Assembly: GCA_964609825.1 (NCBI GenBank)
Contig: CAZSSH010000005.1
Coordinates: 62,001-126,000 of the forward strand
DNA from: CAZSSH01 sp964609825
GTDB lineage: Bacteria > Verrucomicrobiota > Lentisphaeria > Victivallales > Victivallaceae
Reading direction: 5' to 3'
Length of the DNA: 64,000 bases
Below the pieces are notes generated by a model that searched no databases, had not been told where the DNA came from, and worked only from the letters and a program-made list of their open reading frames with translations. Below are positions 1-8,220 of this stretch, piece by piece (positions within the stretch are counted from its first letter, which is position 1; each line of letters starts with the position of its first letter). The position numbers and the translations under genes were made by a program.

Positions 1-572
1 AAAAATACCGCCCGCGTTATGAGGTAATTTACGAAAATTTGCCCAATGTCCCCGCCGTCGACGGCATCAATGTTGACTTTAAGCGCAACAGCGGCCACTT
101 TTTGGATAAACGCGAGGAGGATATCCCTCCTTTGATCCGTCATCAGATGCTGGATTTGCACTATCTCGCCTTGCTTCAGGCCAAGGAGTATCTCGCTCCG
201 GGCGGCGCGGTGCTCTCCACTTTGGGTGGGCGGGTCGAGCTGGATGTTTTTTTGAAACTCGGCCAATCGGCCGAATTTTCGTCCGAAATCTTTACCTACG
301 GCTGGAAAATTCAGGCAGAGGCGGGGGAAGTCATTGAGGGCTATGCCCGCAATCAAAAAGCGGGCTATGGGCCGTTTCACTTTTATTATGCCGATGACCT
401 CCGTGCCGCCTTTGCCAATGTCCCGGTCGCCGAGTCGGGCGGTCGCGCCGCGGAAATCGAGCAAAAACTTGCGCCGCTTCGCCTCGATGCAGAGAGTGCG
501 TGGCAAGCTTGGCGCGCCGGAGCCGAGATAGGTCATACGGTGGCTGTCCTCAAATCGGTCAATTTATCATAA
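1..572 (+). CDS. SAM-dependent methyltransferase-like protein (3' part)
   Basis: The reading frame is open to the left edge, so this is the C-terminal part of a longer protein; the first visible codons encode KYRPRYEVIYENLPNVP. The hydrophobic strand followed by N-L-P resembles motif IV (N-P-P-Y/F type) of class I methyltransferases that act on amide or amino nitrogens. The next segment, LLQAKEYLAPGGAVLSTLGGR, looks like the following helix-strand unit of that Rossmann fold. The SAM-binding glycine loop would lie upstream of the window. The gene ends 11 bases before a DMSP-lyase-type cupin, with metK, which makes SAM, just beyond, so the three probably form one transcript. The substrate is unknown. 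Fold assignment is moderate; a particular function cannot be given. Confidence 0.5.
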   Translation, partial: KYRPRYEVIYENLPNVPAVDGINVDFKRNSGHFLDKREEDIPPLIRHQMLDLHYLALLQAKEYLAPGGAVLSTLGGRVELDVFLKLGQSAEFSSEIFTYGWKIQAEAGEVIEGYARNQKAGYGPFHFYYADDLRAAFANVPVAESGGRAAEIEQKLAPLRLDAESAWQAWRAGAEIGHTVAVLKSVNLS

Positions 573-583
573 ACGAGAATATC

Positions 584-1189
584 ATGAGTGAAAAACATAT
601 TTTTGACGTCATTGCCGCCGCGCAACTGGTTTACTCCGGCCGTGCCGGGGCGGTTGACCCCGTCGGGCGGTTGACCGGCGAGTTGTTGCGCGAAAAAATA
701 CCCGGGTTGACCGGAGATTTCCCGCCAAGCAATTTTCCGATCACCGCCCACATTGCCGAGGCGCTCAAGCACAGCAATGCGGTCACCCGGCCGTTTCTCG
801 ACGCCGTCGCCCCGGCTTTGCCCTTTTTGCCGTGGAAATACAACTACGAGCCGCGCGCGGATTTGCCGGATCTGGGACTTAAAATGGCATGGGGCGAAAT
901 CATCGGGCCCGAGGCTCCGTTTGTGAGCGACCGTTTTTGTCTCGGGTTGACCCTGATCGCGCCCCACAGCTTTTATCCCTTGCACCGCCATCCGGCGACG
1001 GAGCTTTATTGGGTGGTCTCGGGTACGGCCGAGTGGACGCTGGCGGGGAACGTCACGCGCCATGCGCCCGGAAGTTTTATTTTGCATGACTCCAACGCGG
1101 TGCACGCGATGCGCACCTTTGACGAGCCGTTGCTGGCGCTTTACTCTTGGAGCGGACCCGATGTGGTGACGCTCTCGTCATATCTCTAG
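584..1189 (+). CDS. Cupin protein of the DMSP lyase (DddL/DddQ/DddW-like) family
   Basis: A 201-residue protein, probably cytoplasmic, with no signal peptide. The C-terminal half is a single cupin. Motif 1 is YPLHRHPATELYWVVSG (H134, H136, E140 as metal ligands). Motif 2 includes H174 in the segment VHAMRTFDEPLLALYSW. The H-x-H-x3-E-x-Y and HAMRT-x2-EP-L-x2-Y-x-W pattern is that of the dimethylsulfoniopropionate lyase family (Pfam DMSP_lyase), which releases dimethylsulfide and acrylate. Many family members outside marine bacteria have unproven substrates, so lyase activity here is inferred. The ATG at 584 was chosen because it follows the preceding stop closely and gives a normal N-terminus; an upstream in-frame extension to 500 would overlap the methyltransferase. 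Placement between a methyltransferase and metK suggests methyl-sulfonium or methionine-related metabolism. Confidence 0.72.
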   Translation: MSEKHIFDVIAAAQLVYSGRAGAVDPVGRLTGELLREKIPGLTGDFPPSNFPITAHIAEALKHSNAVTRPFLDAVAPALPFLPWKYNYEPRADLPDLGLKMAWGEIIGPEAPFVSDRFCLGLTLIAPHSFYPLHRHPATELYWVVSGTAEWTLAGNVTRHAPGSFILHDSNAVHAMRTFDEPLLALYSWSGPDVVTLSSYL

Positions 1190-1216
1190 AATTTTTTTAT
1201 TTAAGGAGCTTATATT

Positions 1217-2419
1217 ATGAGCAAGATTACCACCCCCCATGTTTTCACCTCCGAGTCCGTTTCCGAGGGGCACCCCGACAAAGTCAGCGACCGCATCTCG
1301 GACGCCATTTTGGACGCCGCGCTGGCACAGGACCCCGAGTCGCGCGTCGCCGCCGAAACCTTGGTCACCACCAATCTCATCGTTTTGGCGGGCGAATTGA
1401 CCACCAAGGCCAAACTCAATTATCAGGAAATCGCCCTCGACGCCGTACGCGACATCGGCTATGACGACCCGCGGCTCGGCTTCAGCGCACAGGAAGCCAA
1501 AGTATTGATCGCCTTGCACCGGCAGTCGCCCGATATCTCGCAGGGGGTAACCGCCGGGCAGGGGCTGTTTACCGAGCAGGGCGCGGGCGATCAGGGGATT
1601 ATGTTCGGCTACGCGACCAACGAGACCCCGGCGTATTTGCCGGCGACGCTCTGGTACTCGCATCAGATCGTCAAAGAGCTCGCCCGGCTGCGCCGCGAGG
1701 AAAAAGCAGAGTATCCGTATCTCCGGCCCGACGCCAAAAGCCAGATTTCAATCCGCTATGTCAACGGCAACCCCAAAGCCGTCCAAAATATCGTGGTTTC
1801 GCAGCAGCACAGCCCCGAGCTGCCGGACGGCTGGCTGGACCGCGTGGTCCGCGAGGTGGTGCAAAAAGTGATCCCGGCCAAGCTCTTAAAAGGTGAAGTC
1901 GAGTATTACATCAACCCCACCGGCCGGTTTGAAATCGGCGGCCCAGACGGTGACACCGGCGTAACCGGGCGCAAAATCATCGTTGACACCTACGGCGGCG
2001 TCGGCAGTCACGGCGGCGGCGCGTTTTCCGGCAAAGACCCCTCCAAGGTGGACCGCTCGGCGGCATATCTCGGTCGCTATATTGCCAAAAACATCGTGGC
2101 GGCCAAATTGGCGGAGAAATGCGAAGTTCAGCTCTCCTATGCCATCGGCGTTGCCTCGCCGCTGTCGATCAATGTTGACACCTATGATACCGGGGTGTTT
2201 CATGACGATAATGCTCTGGTACCGGTGATCCGCGAGTTGTTTCCCTTGAAGCCCGCCGACATCATCGCCTATTTGGAGCTCAAAACCCCGTTTAAAAACG
2301 GCTGGCGCTATCAGGACACCACCGCCTACGGGCATTTCGGCAACCCGGCCTTTCCGTGGGAAAAGACCGACAAAACCGCCGAGCTCATCCGTGCCGCGGC
2401 CAAGCTGAAACGCAAATAA
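1217..2419 (+). CDS. metK: S-adenosylmethionine synthase
   Basis: A 400-residue cytosolic enzyme that joins methionine and ATP to make S-adenosylmethionine, releasing phosphate and pyrophosphate. Hallmarks are all present: GHPDK at residues 18-22, the ATP-binding hexapeptide GAGDQG within residues 122-133, and the P-loop-like GGGAFSGKD followed by KVDRSAAY at 266-284. Length matches the family. A strong ribosome-binding site (aaggag, 1202-1207) precedes the ATG. A rho-independent terminator follows within 20 bases, so this is the last gene of the transcript that starts upstream with the methyltransferase and cupin genes. The assignment is secure. Confidence 0.97.
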   Translation: MSKITTPHVFTSESVSEGHPDKVSDRISDAILDAALAQDPESRVAAETLVTTNLIVLAGELTTKAKLNYQEIALDAVRDIGYDDPRLGFSAQEAKVLIALHRQSPDISQGVTAGQGLFTEQGAGDQGIMFGYATNETPAYLPATLWYSHQIVKELARLRREEKAEYPYLRPDAKSQISIRYVNGNPKAVQNIVVSQQHSPELPDGWLDRVVREVVQKVIPAKLLKGEVEYYINPTGRFEIGGPDGDTGVTGRKIIVDTYGGVGSHGGGAFSGKDPSKVDRSAAYLGRYIAKNIVAAKLAEKCEVQLSYAIGVASPLSINVDTYDTGVFHDDNALVPVIRELFPLKPADIIAYLELKTPFKNGWRYQDTTAYGHFGNPAFPWEKTDKTAELIRAAAKLKRK

Positions 2420-2436
2420 TTGCAACGCTCTCTCCG

Positions 2437-2467
2437 CCGGAGCGCCGTCAGGCCTCCGGTTTTTTTA
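2437..2467 (+). terminator. Rho-independent terminator after metK
   Basis: A GC-rich stem (CCGGAG-c-GCC pairing with GGC-CTCCGG around a GTCA loop, one bulged C) is followed at once by seven T residues. It lies 17 bases past the metK stop. Confidence 0.85.
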
Positions 2468-2559
2468 TGCTCCATGCGGCGCTTCCATTTGCGGTCATGC
2501 AATTTTTATCAAATGATCATTTTTGTTGACAATGGTTGTTTGATACCGGTGCAAATGGT

Positions 2560-3267
2560 CTAATTTTCAGGAAGATGCACAGTTTCACGCCATTCTTCTA
2601 ATAAATATTTTATATAAGGAGAATCCCAAAAAATATTTTTTGCTTTGGTTACGATATTTAAGCAATTAATTAATTCATCACGCCTCCAAATGCTGGAAAT
2701 TTCAGCTCCATTTATGTCATGTTGTGTATTGATGCATATATAGATAATCCATGATGCGTTTGTAAAAGATCGATCTGATGCTAACTTCTGAAGCATCTGC
2801 TCCTTTAATGAATTGAGAAAGGCATAGTTATTAACTCCGGTTACAAACTCGGTCACAAGCGTACCATAACGTGGCCACAAACCAGCATCACCACGTTTTA
2901 CCAAATCAAATCGGTCAAAAATTGGTATTATATTAGATTGTAAACATGTTATAATACTCTTTTCAATGTTATCGTTTCACAGCTGAACAATATTATCGTT
3001 GCACCAAAACAAAAAATGGAATAGAGCATCGCTCAAACCGTCCCGATCGATTCCGCGACTGATTTTATCTTGCAAAAAAGCAAGAAATACTTCAACAAAA
3101 TAAACACACTCTTCATAATTTCCTGCCGGAAGATAGATTTGAAATATTGACATAAAATCTTTTATATCAAGTTCTTCATCCTTTTTATTTATGATATTTG
3201 ATAACTCTTGAGGATCAAAGTCATAACCGGGGTCACTAAGCGAAATGGGGCGGGTGTATTTTTTCAT
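2560..3267 (-). pseudogene. Unknown AT-rich gene interrupted by one in-frame TGA
   Basis: Read on the minus strand from the ATG at 3267, the frame encodes 96 residues (start MKKYTRPISLSDPGYDF) and meets TGA at 2977-2979. The same frame then continues without another stop for 138 codons to 2560, reading NDNIEKSIITCLQSNIIPIF and onward. A downstream TTG at 2904 could only restart translation late. The single stop is one transition from CGA (Arg). The intact protein would have about 235 residues, would be soluble and acidic, and would have no signal peptide. I do not recognise the family. Composition is far richer in A and T than the neighbours, which suggests horizontal transfer, and isolated genes of this size and composition are often orphan immunity or defence proteins, but nothing here proves that. 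TGA is a normal stop elsewhere in the window, so a recent nonsense mutation is likeliest; readthrough or a sequencing error remains possible. Confidence 0.7.
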
Positions 3268-3512
3268 GATTCAATTTATTATCTGTTAACGATAACCAAC
3301 TTTTTCAGTCGATCAGTTCCGGTCTTCATCATATATCTGATTTACAGTATCGCATCATCAAAAATAATGCAAGCAGATTTGATCCGGGTATGTCAATTAT
3401 TTTATGATTAACATTGGTTATTGATGAATATTAGCCCTTGGCGTTGGAATGCTTTGCGGCATTTTTTTATTGAAAATCAAACGGGATATGAATAATTCTT
3501 TCTCCGGTGTGT

Positions 3513-3560
3513 TTGAATTTTGCCGCAAACGTGATATGTTATCTTGACAATCTTTTGACC
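3513..3560 (+). promoter_or_regulatory. Promoter and Pho-box-like direct repeat before alkaline phosphatase
   Basis: In the 310-base gap 3268-3577 the only structure I see is here. TTGAAT (3513-3518) and TATGTT (3535-3540), 16 bases apart, form a plausible sigma-70-type promoter. Two TTGAC-type repeats, TTGACA (3544-3549) and TTGACC (3555-3560), are spaced 11 bases apart, the period of known PhoB/PhoP boxes. Phosphate control is inferred from this spacing and the downstream gene, not shown. Confidence 0.4.
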
Positions 3561-3577
3561 AACCCCGGGAATTTGCA

Positions 3578-4990
3578 ATGATGAAAATCCGATCCTTTTT
3601 ACTGTTGATGGTATTGGCCTTGGGCGTCGTCCTTGGCGCCGCTGAGGCGCAGAGCACGGTCAAGCCGGTAAAGTATGTGTTTCTCTTTATCGGTGACGGC
3701 ATGTCGATCCCGCAGCGGATGATGGCCGATGAGTTTCTCAACAAAACCGGGCAGCCGCCCTTGTTGATCAACCAGTTGGCGCATCAGGCGATTACCTCCA
3801 CCCGCGCGGCCAACAGTTTCATCACCGACTCCGCCGCCGCCGGGACTGCGATCGCCTGCGGCGAAAAGACCAACAACGGGTACATCGGTGTCGCCCCCGA
3901 CGGCCGCAAACTGCAATCGGTCGCCGAAGTCGCCCGCGACAACGGCCGCAAAGTCGGCATCGTGACCAGCGTCACGCTCAACCATGCGACTCCCGCCTCA
4001 TTTTACGGACATGATAAATCGCGCGGCAATTATTATATTTTGGGGCTTGATCTGGTCAACTCCAATTTTGACTATTTTGGCGGCGGCGGCGTTCAGGACT
4101 TTAACAAAGAGAGCGCCCCCGGCTACAAGGGCGATATTTATACTTTGGCACAAAAGGCCGGGTATCAGGTCAGTCTCAACGGCGCGGATTTTGCCAAATT
4201 GAAACCCGGCTGCGGCAAGGTGATTTCCACCGGGGCCACCGCCGATTTACCCTATGCCATCGACGCCGCGCCGGGGCAGCTCAAGCTTGCCGACTTTACC
4301 AGACAGGCGATCGAGCTTTTGGACAATGACGCCGGCTTCTTTTTGATGGTCGAGGGCGGCAAGATTGACTGGATGTGCCACGCCAACGACGCCGGGACCA
4401 CCCTTTATGAGGTGATCGATTTTGACAAGGCGGTCAAAGTCGCGGCCGATTTCGCCAAGCTTCACCCCGAGGATACCTTGATTGTCGTCACCGGCGACCA
4501 TGAAACCGGCGGGCTCACCCTCGGTTTTGCCGGGACCGGCTACAGCTCGTACATTGAGCGCTTGCAAAATCAGAAGATTTCGCGCGATGTCTTTAACGAC
4601 CGCCTCAACAAACTTGCCAAACAAACATCGCCCTTGACCTTTGACGCGGTGAAACCGTTGATCACCGAAAATTTCGGCTTGCGCTTTACGGCCGACAAAG
4701 ACAAGGACAAGGACGGCATGGGGCTCACCGAGGCCGAGCTCGCGAGCTTGCAGCAGGCTTTTGACCGCCAGTTCCCGGAGGGGAAAGTTGCCAATCCCAA
4801 AAATCCCGCCTTGGTCAACGAGGTCATCAGCATTTTTAACCACAAGGCGGGACTCGCGTGGACTTCCGGCGCCCATACGGCATTGCCGGTGGCGACCACC
4901 GCCGCCGGGGCCGGGGCCGACGCTTTTAAGGGGATGATCGACAATACCGACGTCGCCAAGCGCCTCAAACCCTTGGTCGGGAAGCTCTAG
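3578..4990 (+). CDS. Secreted alkaline phosphatase
   Basis: A 470-residue periplasmic or exported phosphomonoesterase of the PhoA superfamily. A cleavable signal peptide covers about residues 1-24 (hydrophobic core FLLLMVLALGVVLG, then AEA). The metal-binding aspartate is D40 in FIGDGMS. The catalytic serine is S85 in TDSAAAGTA. A late VVTGDHETGG supplies further zinc ligands. These are the standard landmarks of the family and the length is normal. Start codons at 3578 and 3581 are equivalent for the signal peptide. The stop is only 3 bases before a YibE/F-like gene whose end overlaps a LacI regulator, so the three are probably co-transcribed. The physiological substrate may be a sugar phosphate or nucleotide; sequence alone does not tell. 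Confidence 0.92.
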   Translation: MMKIRSFLLLMVLALGVVLGAAEAQSTVKPVKYVFLFIGDGMSIPQRMMADEFLNKTGQPPLLINQLAHQAITSTRAANSFITDSAAAGTAIACGEKTNNGYIGVAPDGRKLQSVAEVARDNGRKVGIVTSVTLNHATPASFYGHDKSRGNYYILGLDLVNSNFDYFGGGGVQDFNKESAPGYKGDIYTLAQKAGYQVSLNGADFAKLKPGCGKVISTGATADLPYAIDAAPGQLKLADFTRQAIELLDNDAGFFLMVEGGKIDWMCHANDAGTTLYEVIDFDKAVKVAADFAKLHPEDTLIVVTGDHETGGLTLGFAGTGYSSYIERLQNQKISRDVFNDRLNKLAKQTSPLTFDAVKPLITENFGLRFTADKDKDKDGMGLTEAELASLQQAFDRQFPEGKVANPKNPALVNEVISIFNHKAGLAWTSGAHTALPVATTAAGAGADAFKGMIDNTDVAKRLKPLVGKL

Positions 4991-4993
4991 TCC

Positions 4994-6148
4994 ATGCATC
5001 GGCTTGCCGCCATTGCGCGCCGCCGCGAGTGGATCACCATTGTTGTTTTGCTGGCGGTCTGCGGCGGCTTGCTGCTCCTTGACTTGCGCCCGGCGCGCAA
5101 CCCCGAGCCGGGGACCAAGGAGCGGGCCAAAGTGCTTACGGTTGATAATACTAATTTGTATGTTACCGGATTGCTGCAGCGCGGCGAGCAAAATTTGGAA
5201 GTCGAGCTCTTGAGCGGCGACCGCCGCGGCCAACATTTTCGCGCGGTCAATATCTTGCGCGCCCAGATGGAGCTCGATAAAATTTTTCATCCGGGCGATA
5301 CCATCCGCGTCGCGGTGCTCAATGGCGCGAATCCCGAAAAAGACACGCTTTATGCGCAGGATTTTGACCGCATCGGCTGGACATTGCTGCTCTTTGGGTT
5401 GTTTGCCGTATTATTGATCGTGTTTGCCGGGTGGACGGGGGTCAATGCCTTGTTGTCCTTCGTTTTCAGCGGACTATTTCTCTGGAAAGTCTTGATCCCG
5501 TTGACTCTGGACGGCGTCAACGCGATCTGGCTCAGTCTGGGCACCGTCTGCGTGCTCTCGGCGGTCATCATTTATCTTGTCGCCGGGGTCAACCGCAAGG
5601 GCAATACCGCCTTGGCGGGGGCCATTTTAGGGGTGACGGCAAGCGCGGTATTGGCTTATACTTTTACCCACTTTTTTCGCATCAATGGGGCGGTGATGCC
5701 GTACTCACAGGCGTTGCTTTTCTCCGGTTACGAGTTTCTCAAGCTCCCGGATATTTACATCGGCGGGATCTTTTTGGCCAGCTCGGGGGCGATGATGGAT
5801 CTGGCGATGGACATCGCCGCCGGGCAGGAGGAGCTCAGTTACCGCAACCCCGAGCTCACCTTTCGCCAATTATTGCACTCCGGGCAGCGCATCGGCCGCG
5901 CGGTGGTGGGGACGATGACCACGACGCTGTTGCTCGCGTACTCCGGCGGCTACCTCACCTTGATGATGATGTTTGCCGCGCAGGGGACCACCCCCGCCGA
6001 CTTTATCAACAACCCTTATGTCGCCTCCGAGACGGTCAAAACCATCGTCGGCAGCTTTGGCTTGGTCCTGGTCGCCCCGTTTACCGTACTCGTCGGGGCT
6101 TATATGTTTTCGCGCAAAAATAAGCATAACGGTCGGGATCACTTATGA
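4994..6148 (+). CDS. YibE/F family multi-spanning membrane protein
   Basis: A 384-residue inner-membrane protein. One N-terminal membrane segment (about residues 14-30) is followed by a soluble stretch of roughly 90 residues, then a block of six or seven hydrophobic helices. The segment LASSGAMMDLAMDIAAG, lying in the membrane block, is the signature of the YibE/F family, whose function is not established; transport has been suggested. It follows alkaline phosphatase by 3 bases and its stop overlaps the start of the LacI-type regulator (ATGA, 6145-6148), so translation of the three is likely coupled. A role in handling the phosphatase product is conceivable but is only inference from position. 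Confidence 0.8.
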   Translation: MHRLAAIARRREWITIVVLLAVCGGLLLLDLRPARNPEPGTKERAKVLTVDNTNLYVTGLLQRGEQNLEVELLSGDRRGQHFRAVNILRAQMELDKIFHPGDTIRVAVLNGANPEKDTLYAQDFDRIGWTLLLFGLFAVLLIVFAGWTGVNALLSFVFSGLFLWKVLIPLTLDGVNAIWLSLGTVCVLSAVIIYLVAGVNRKGNTALAGAILGVTASAVLAYTFTHFFRINGAVMPYSQALLFSGYEFLKLPDIYIGGIFLASSGAMMDLAMDIAAGQEELSYRNPELTFRQLLHSGQRIGRAVVGTMTTTLLLAYSGGYLTLMMMFAAQGTTPADFINNPYVASETVKTIVGSFGLVLVAPFTVLVGAYMFSRKNKHNGRDHL

Positions 6149-7122
6149 GAAAAGCCTCCGGACGGGGAGTCCGCGAAATCGCGGCGCTCTCCGGGTACCA
6201 TATTTCGACGGTGTCGCGGGCATTGAACAACCGGCCCGGCGTCTCCGCCGCGGTTTCGGCCCGCATTGTCGAGGTCGCCCGCGAGCTTGGTTACCATCAC
6301 AGCGGCCGCCCGGTCTACGCGATTTTGTTGCCAGAGTCCACCCAAAACCTGGCCTGGTACACGCTTAATATGCTCAATGCCCTGCGGCAGGAGGTGGTCA
6401 AGCGCGGCTGTCCAATCGAGATCGTTTTTGCCGACCAGAGCGATATTCTCCGCGAGCGGTACATCGCCGGGGTGATTTCTTTGGACTACTCCTACCGGGT
6501 CGCTAAAAAGTGGCAGGAGGTCATGCCGGTGGTGTGCGTCAACGACTACTCCTGTAACGCGGCCAATATCTACTCCGTCAAATCCAACATCCCGCAGGGG
6601 GTGCAAAGCGCGGTGGCTTTGCTGGTCGGCTACGGTCACCGCAAAATCGGGATGCTGGTCAACGGCGACGAGTTTGCCGATGCGGCCAAAGCGCAACTTG
6701 CCGCCTTTGAGCACTGCCGCCAACTTTATTCGCTTGATCCGGTGTCACAGGCGAGTCTCGGGTACCGGGGCGGCAAGGGCGGCGTGCCGTATTTTTACGG
6801 CGCGGTCCGTGAGCTGCTTGACAGCGGCGTCACCGCGGTCATCAACTGCGGCGAGAGCGAGTCCGCCGAGGCGCTGGCCGCGGTCCGCATGGCGGGGAAG
6901 CGCGTGCCGGAGGATATTTCATTGATTTGCTGGGAGCTCCCCGGCCTGAGCAAATATCAGGACCCGCCGCTTACCACGGTGCAGCAAAATTTCTCAAAAC
7001 TGGCCGAGGAAGCGTTTCGGACGCTGGAGGCTCTGGTAAACCACCAACACGTTGCCGCCGATGTTTTGGTCGATTGTTTGCTCCACGAGCGCGGCAGCGT
7101 CAGTTTTCCCGCCAAGGTTTAG
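6145..7122 (+). CDS. LacI-family transcriptional regulator
   Basis: A 325-residue DNA-binding protein. Residues 8-55 form the LacI helix-turn-helix with its hinge (VREIAALSGYHISTVSRALN), followed by a periplasmic-binding-protein-like sensor domain that ends with the typical 'VPEDISLICWE' and 'PPLTTVQQNF' segments. Family members usually repress sugar genes and leave DNA when a sugar binds. The gene starts inside the end of the YibE/F gene. About 60 bases past its stop lies a promoter with a palindrome between the -35 and -10 boxes, ahead of GH130, sugar-acid dehydratase and SDR genes, which makes that set the best candidate target. The effector is unknown. Confidence 0.92.
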   Translation: MRKASGRGVREIAALSGYHISTVSRALNNRPGVSAAVSARIVEVARELGYHHSGRPVYAILLPESTQNLAWYTLNMLNALRQEVVKRGCPIEIVFADQSDILRERYIAGVISLDYSYRVAKKWQEVMPVVCVNDYSCNAANIYSVKSNIPQGVQSAVALLVGYGHRKIGMLVNGDEFADAAKAQLAAFEHCRQLYSLDPVSQASLGYRGGKGGVPYFYGAVRELLDSGVTAVINCGESESAEALAAVRMAGKRVPEDISLICWELPGLSKYQDPPLTTVQQNFSKLAEEAFRTLEALVNHQHVAADVLVDCLLHERGSVSFPAKV

Positions 7123-7180
7123 TTTTGCGTAAAATGCGTTAATGTTGCTTTTTGTTGCGCAATAAAGACGCGTTGTCTTC

Positions 7181-7208
7181 TTGCCATTTGGGCCAAACAT
7201 GGTATAAT
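7181..7208 (+). promoter_or_regulatory. Promoter with embedded operator for the GH130 operon
   Basis: TTGCCA (7181-7186) and a perfect TATAAT (7203-7208) are 16 bases apart. Between them is the palindrome TTTGG-g-CCAAA (7187-7197), the size and style of a LacI-family half-site pair. A protein bound there would block RNA polymerase. The LacI-type gene ending at 7122 is the obvious candidate repressor. Confidence 0.7.
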
Positions 7209-7235
7209 ATTGGCAAACACACCATGGAGCAAAAT

Positions 7236-8198
7236 ATGGCACAAGTGAAATTCAAATCAATGTTGACGCGCTCGGAGCACAATCCTTTGTTTGATCCCGC
7301 CGATTTTCCGTATTGCACCGCCGATCAGATATTTAACCCGGGGCAGGTGATGACCCCCGACGGGAGGACGATTTTACTCTTGTCGGTGATTTCTCGCAAC
7401 GAAAAATATGCGCGCTGTCACGTGGCCGAGAGCACCGACGGCATCCATTTTGAGGTCAACCCCGAGCCGATTTTTAAGGTCGATGAGGCAAAACCCTTTG
7501 GCACACTTGACTACCACCCGATCGACTGCCGCGTGACGTATTTTGCCGAGGACAAGTGTTATTACATCATGCGCCCCGGCAACTCGGGGTGGGGATGCTG
7601 CGCATTTCTTTATCGGACAAAGGATTTCAAAACCGTGGAAACGCTGGAGATCATTGCTTTGCCGCACAACCGCGTGCCGTGTCTGTTTCCCAAAAAAATC
7701 AACGGCGAATACGTCCGGCTTGACCGCCCCTACAGCGTCGGCGCGCCGTACGAAAAATCCTTTGCTCATTTGTGGATTTCACGTTCGCCGGATTTGATCC
7801 ACTGGGGGAAACACCGCCCCTTGCTGCAACGTGACTTTATGCCTTGGAACAATCTTAAAATCGGCCCGACCGTCCCCATTTGGACGGAGAAAGGCTACCT
7901 CGAAATCATCCACGGTGTGCAAAATACCTTTGCCGGCTGGCGTTACAGTTTGGGGGCGATGCTGCTTGATCTTGACAACCCGGAGAAAATTTTGGGCGTG
8001 ATGAAGCGCTACATCCTGACCCCGGAGACCGGCTACGAGCGGCAGGGGGTGATCCCCGAGGTGGTGTTTGCCACCGGGGGGCTGGCCGACCTCAAGACCC
8101 GGCAGCTCCGCGTCTATTATGGCGGCGCGGATACGACGGTCAATCTGGCGACTGGTGATTTGGATCAAATCATTGACGGCTGCCTCAAGGGAATTTAA
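7236..8198 (+). CDS. Glycoside hydrolase family 130 protein (mannoside phosphorylase type)
   Basis: A 320-residue cytosolic protein with the five-bladed propeller pattern of GH130. It has the N-terminal 'NPLFDPADFPY', 'FNPGQVMTPDGRTILL', a central 'KIGPTVPIWTEKGYLEIIHGV' and a C-terminal 'LRVYYGGADTTVNLATGDL'. GH130 enzymes mostly phosphorolyse beta-mannosides such as mannosyl-glucose or beta-1,2/1,4-mannobiose, giving mannose-1-phosphate; a few are hydrolases. The ATG at 7236 is preferred because GGAG lies six bases upstream and the promoter's expected transcription start is near 7215; an ATG at 7224 is possible, while longer in-frame starts would lie upstream of the promoter. The gene heads an apparent operon with a sugar-acid dehydratase and an SDR dehydrogenase. 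Confidence 0.85.
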   Translation: MAQVKFKSMLTRSEHNPLFDPADFPYCTADQIFNPGQVMTPDGRTILLLSVISRNEKYARCHVAESTDGIHFEVNPEPIFKVDEAKPFGTLDYHPIDCRVTYFAEDKCYYIMRPGNSGWGCCAFLYRTKDFKTVETLEIIALPHNRVPCLFPKKINGEYVRLDRPYSVGAPYEKSFAHLWISRSPDLIHWGKHRPLLQRDFMPWNNLKIGPTVPIWTEKGYLEIIHGVQNTFAGWRYSLGAMLLDLDNPEKILGVMKRYILTPETGYERQGVIPEVVFATGGLADLKTRQLRVYYGGADTTVNLATGDLDQIIDGCLKGI

Positions 8199-8220
8199 GG
8201 CGCTTTACGGAGTAGATTTT

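Noticed and set aside
3418..3771. 117-codon minus-strand frame before alkaline phosphatase
   Set aside because: Overlaps the certain phosphatase start and promoter; no domain or start signal.
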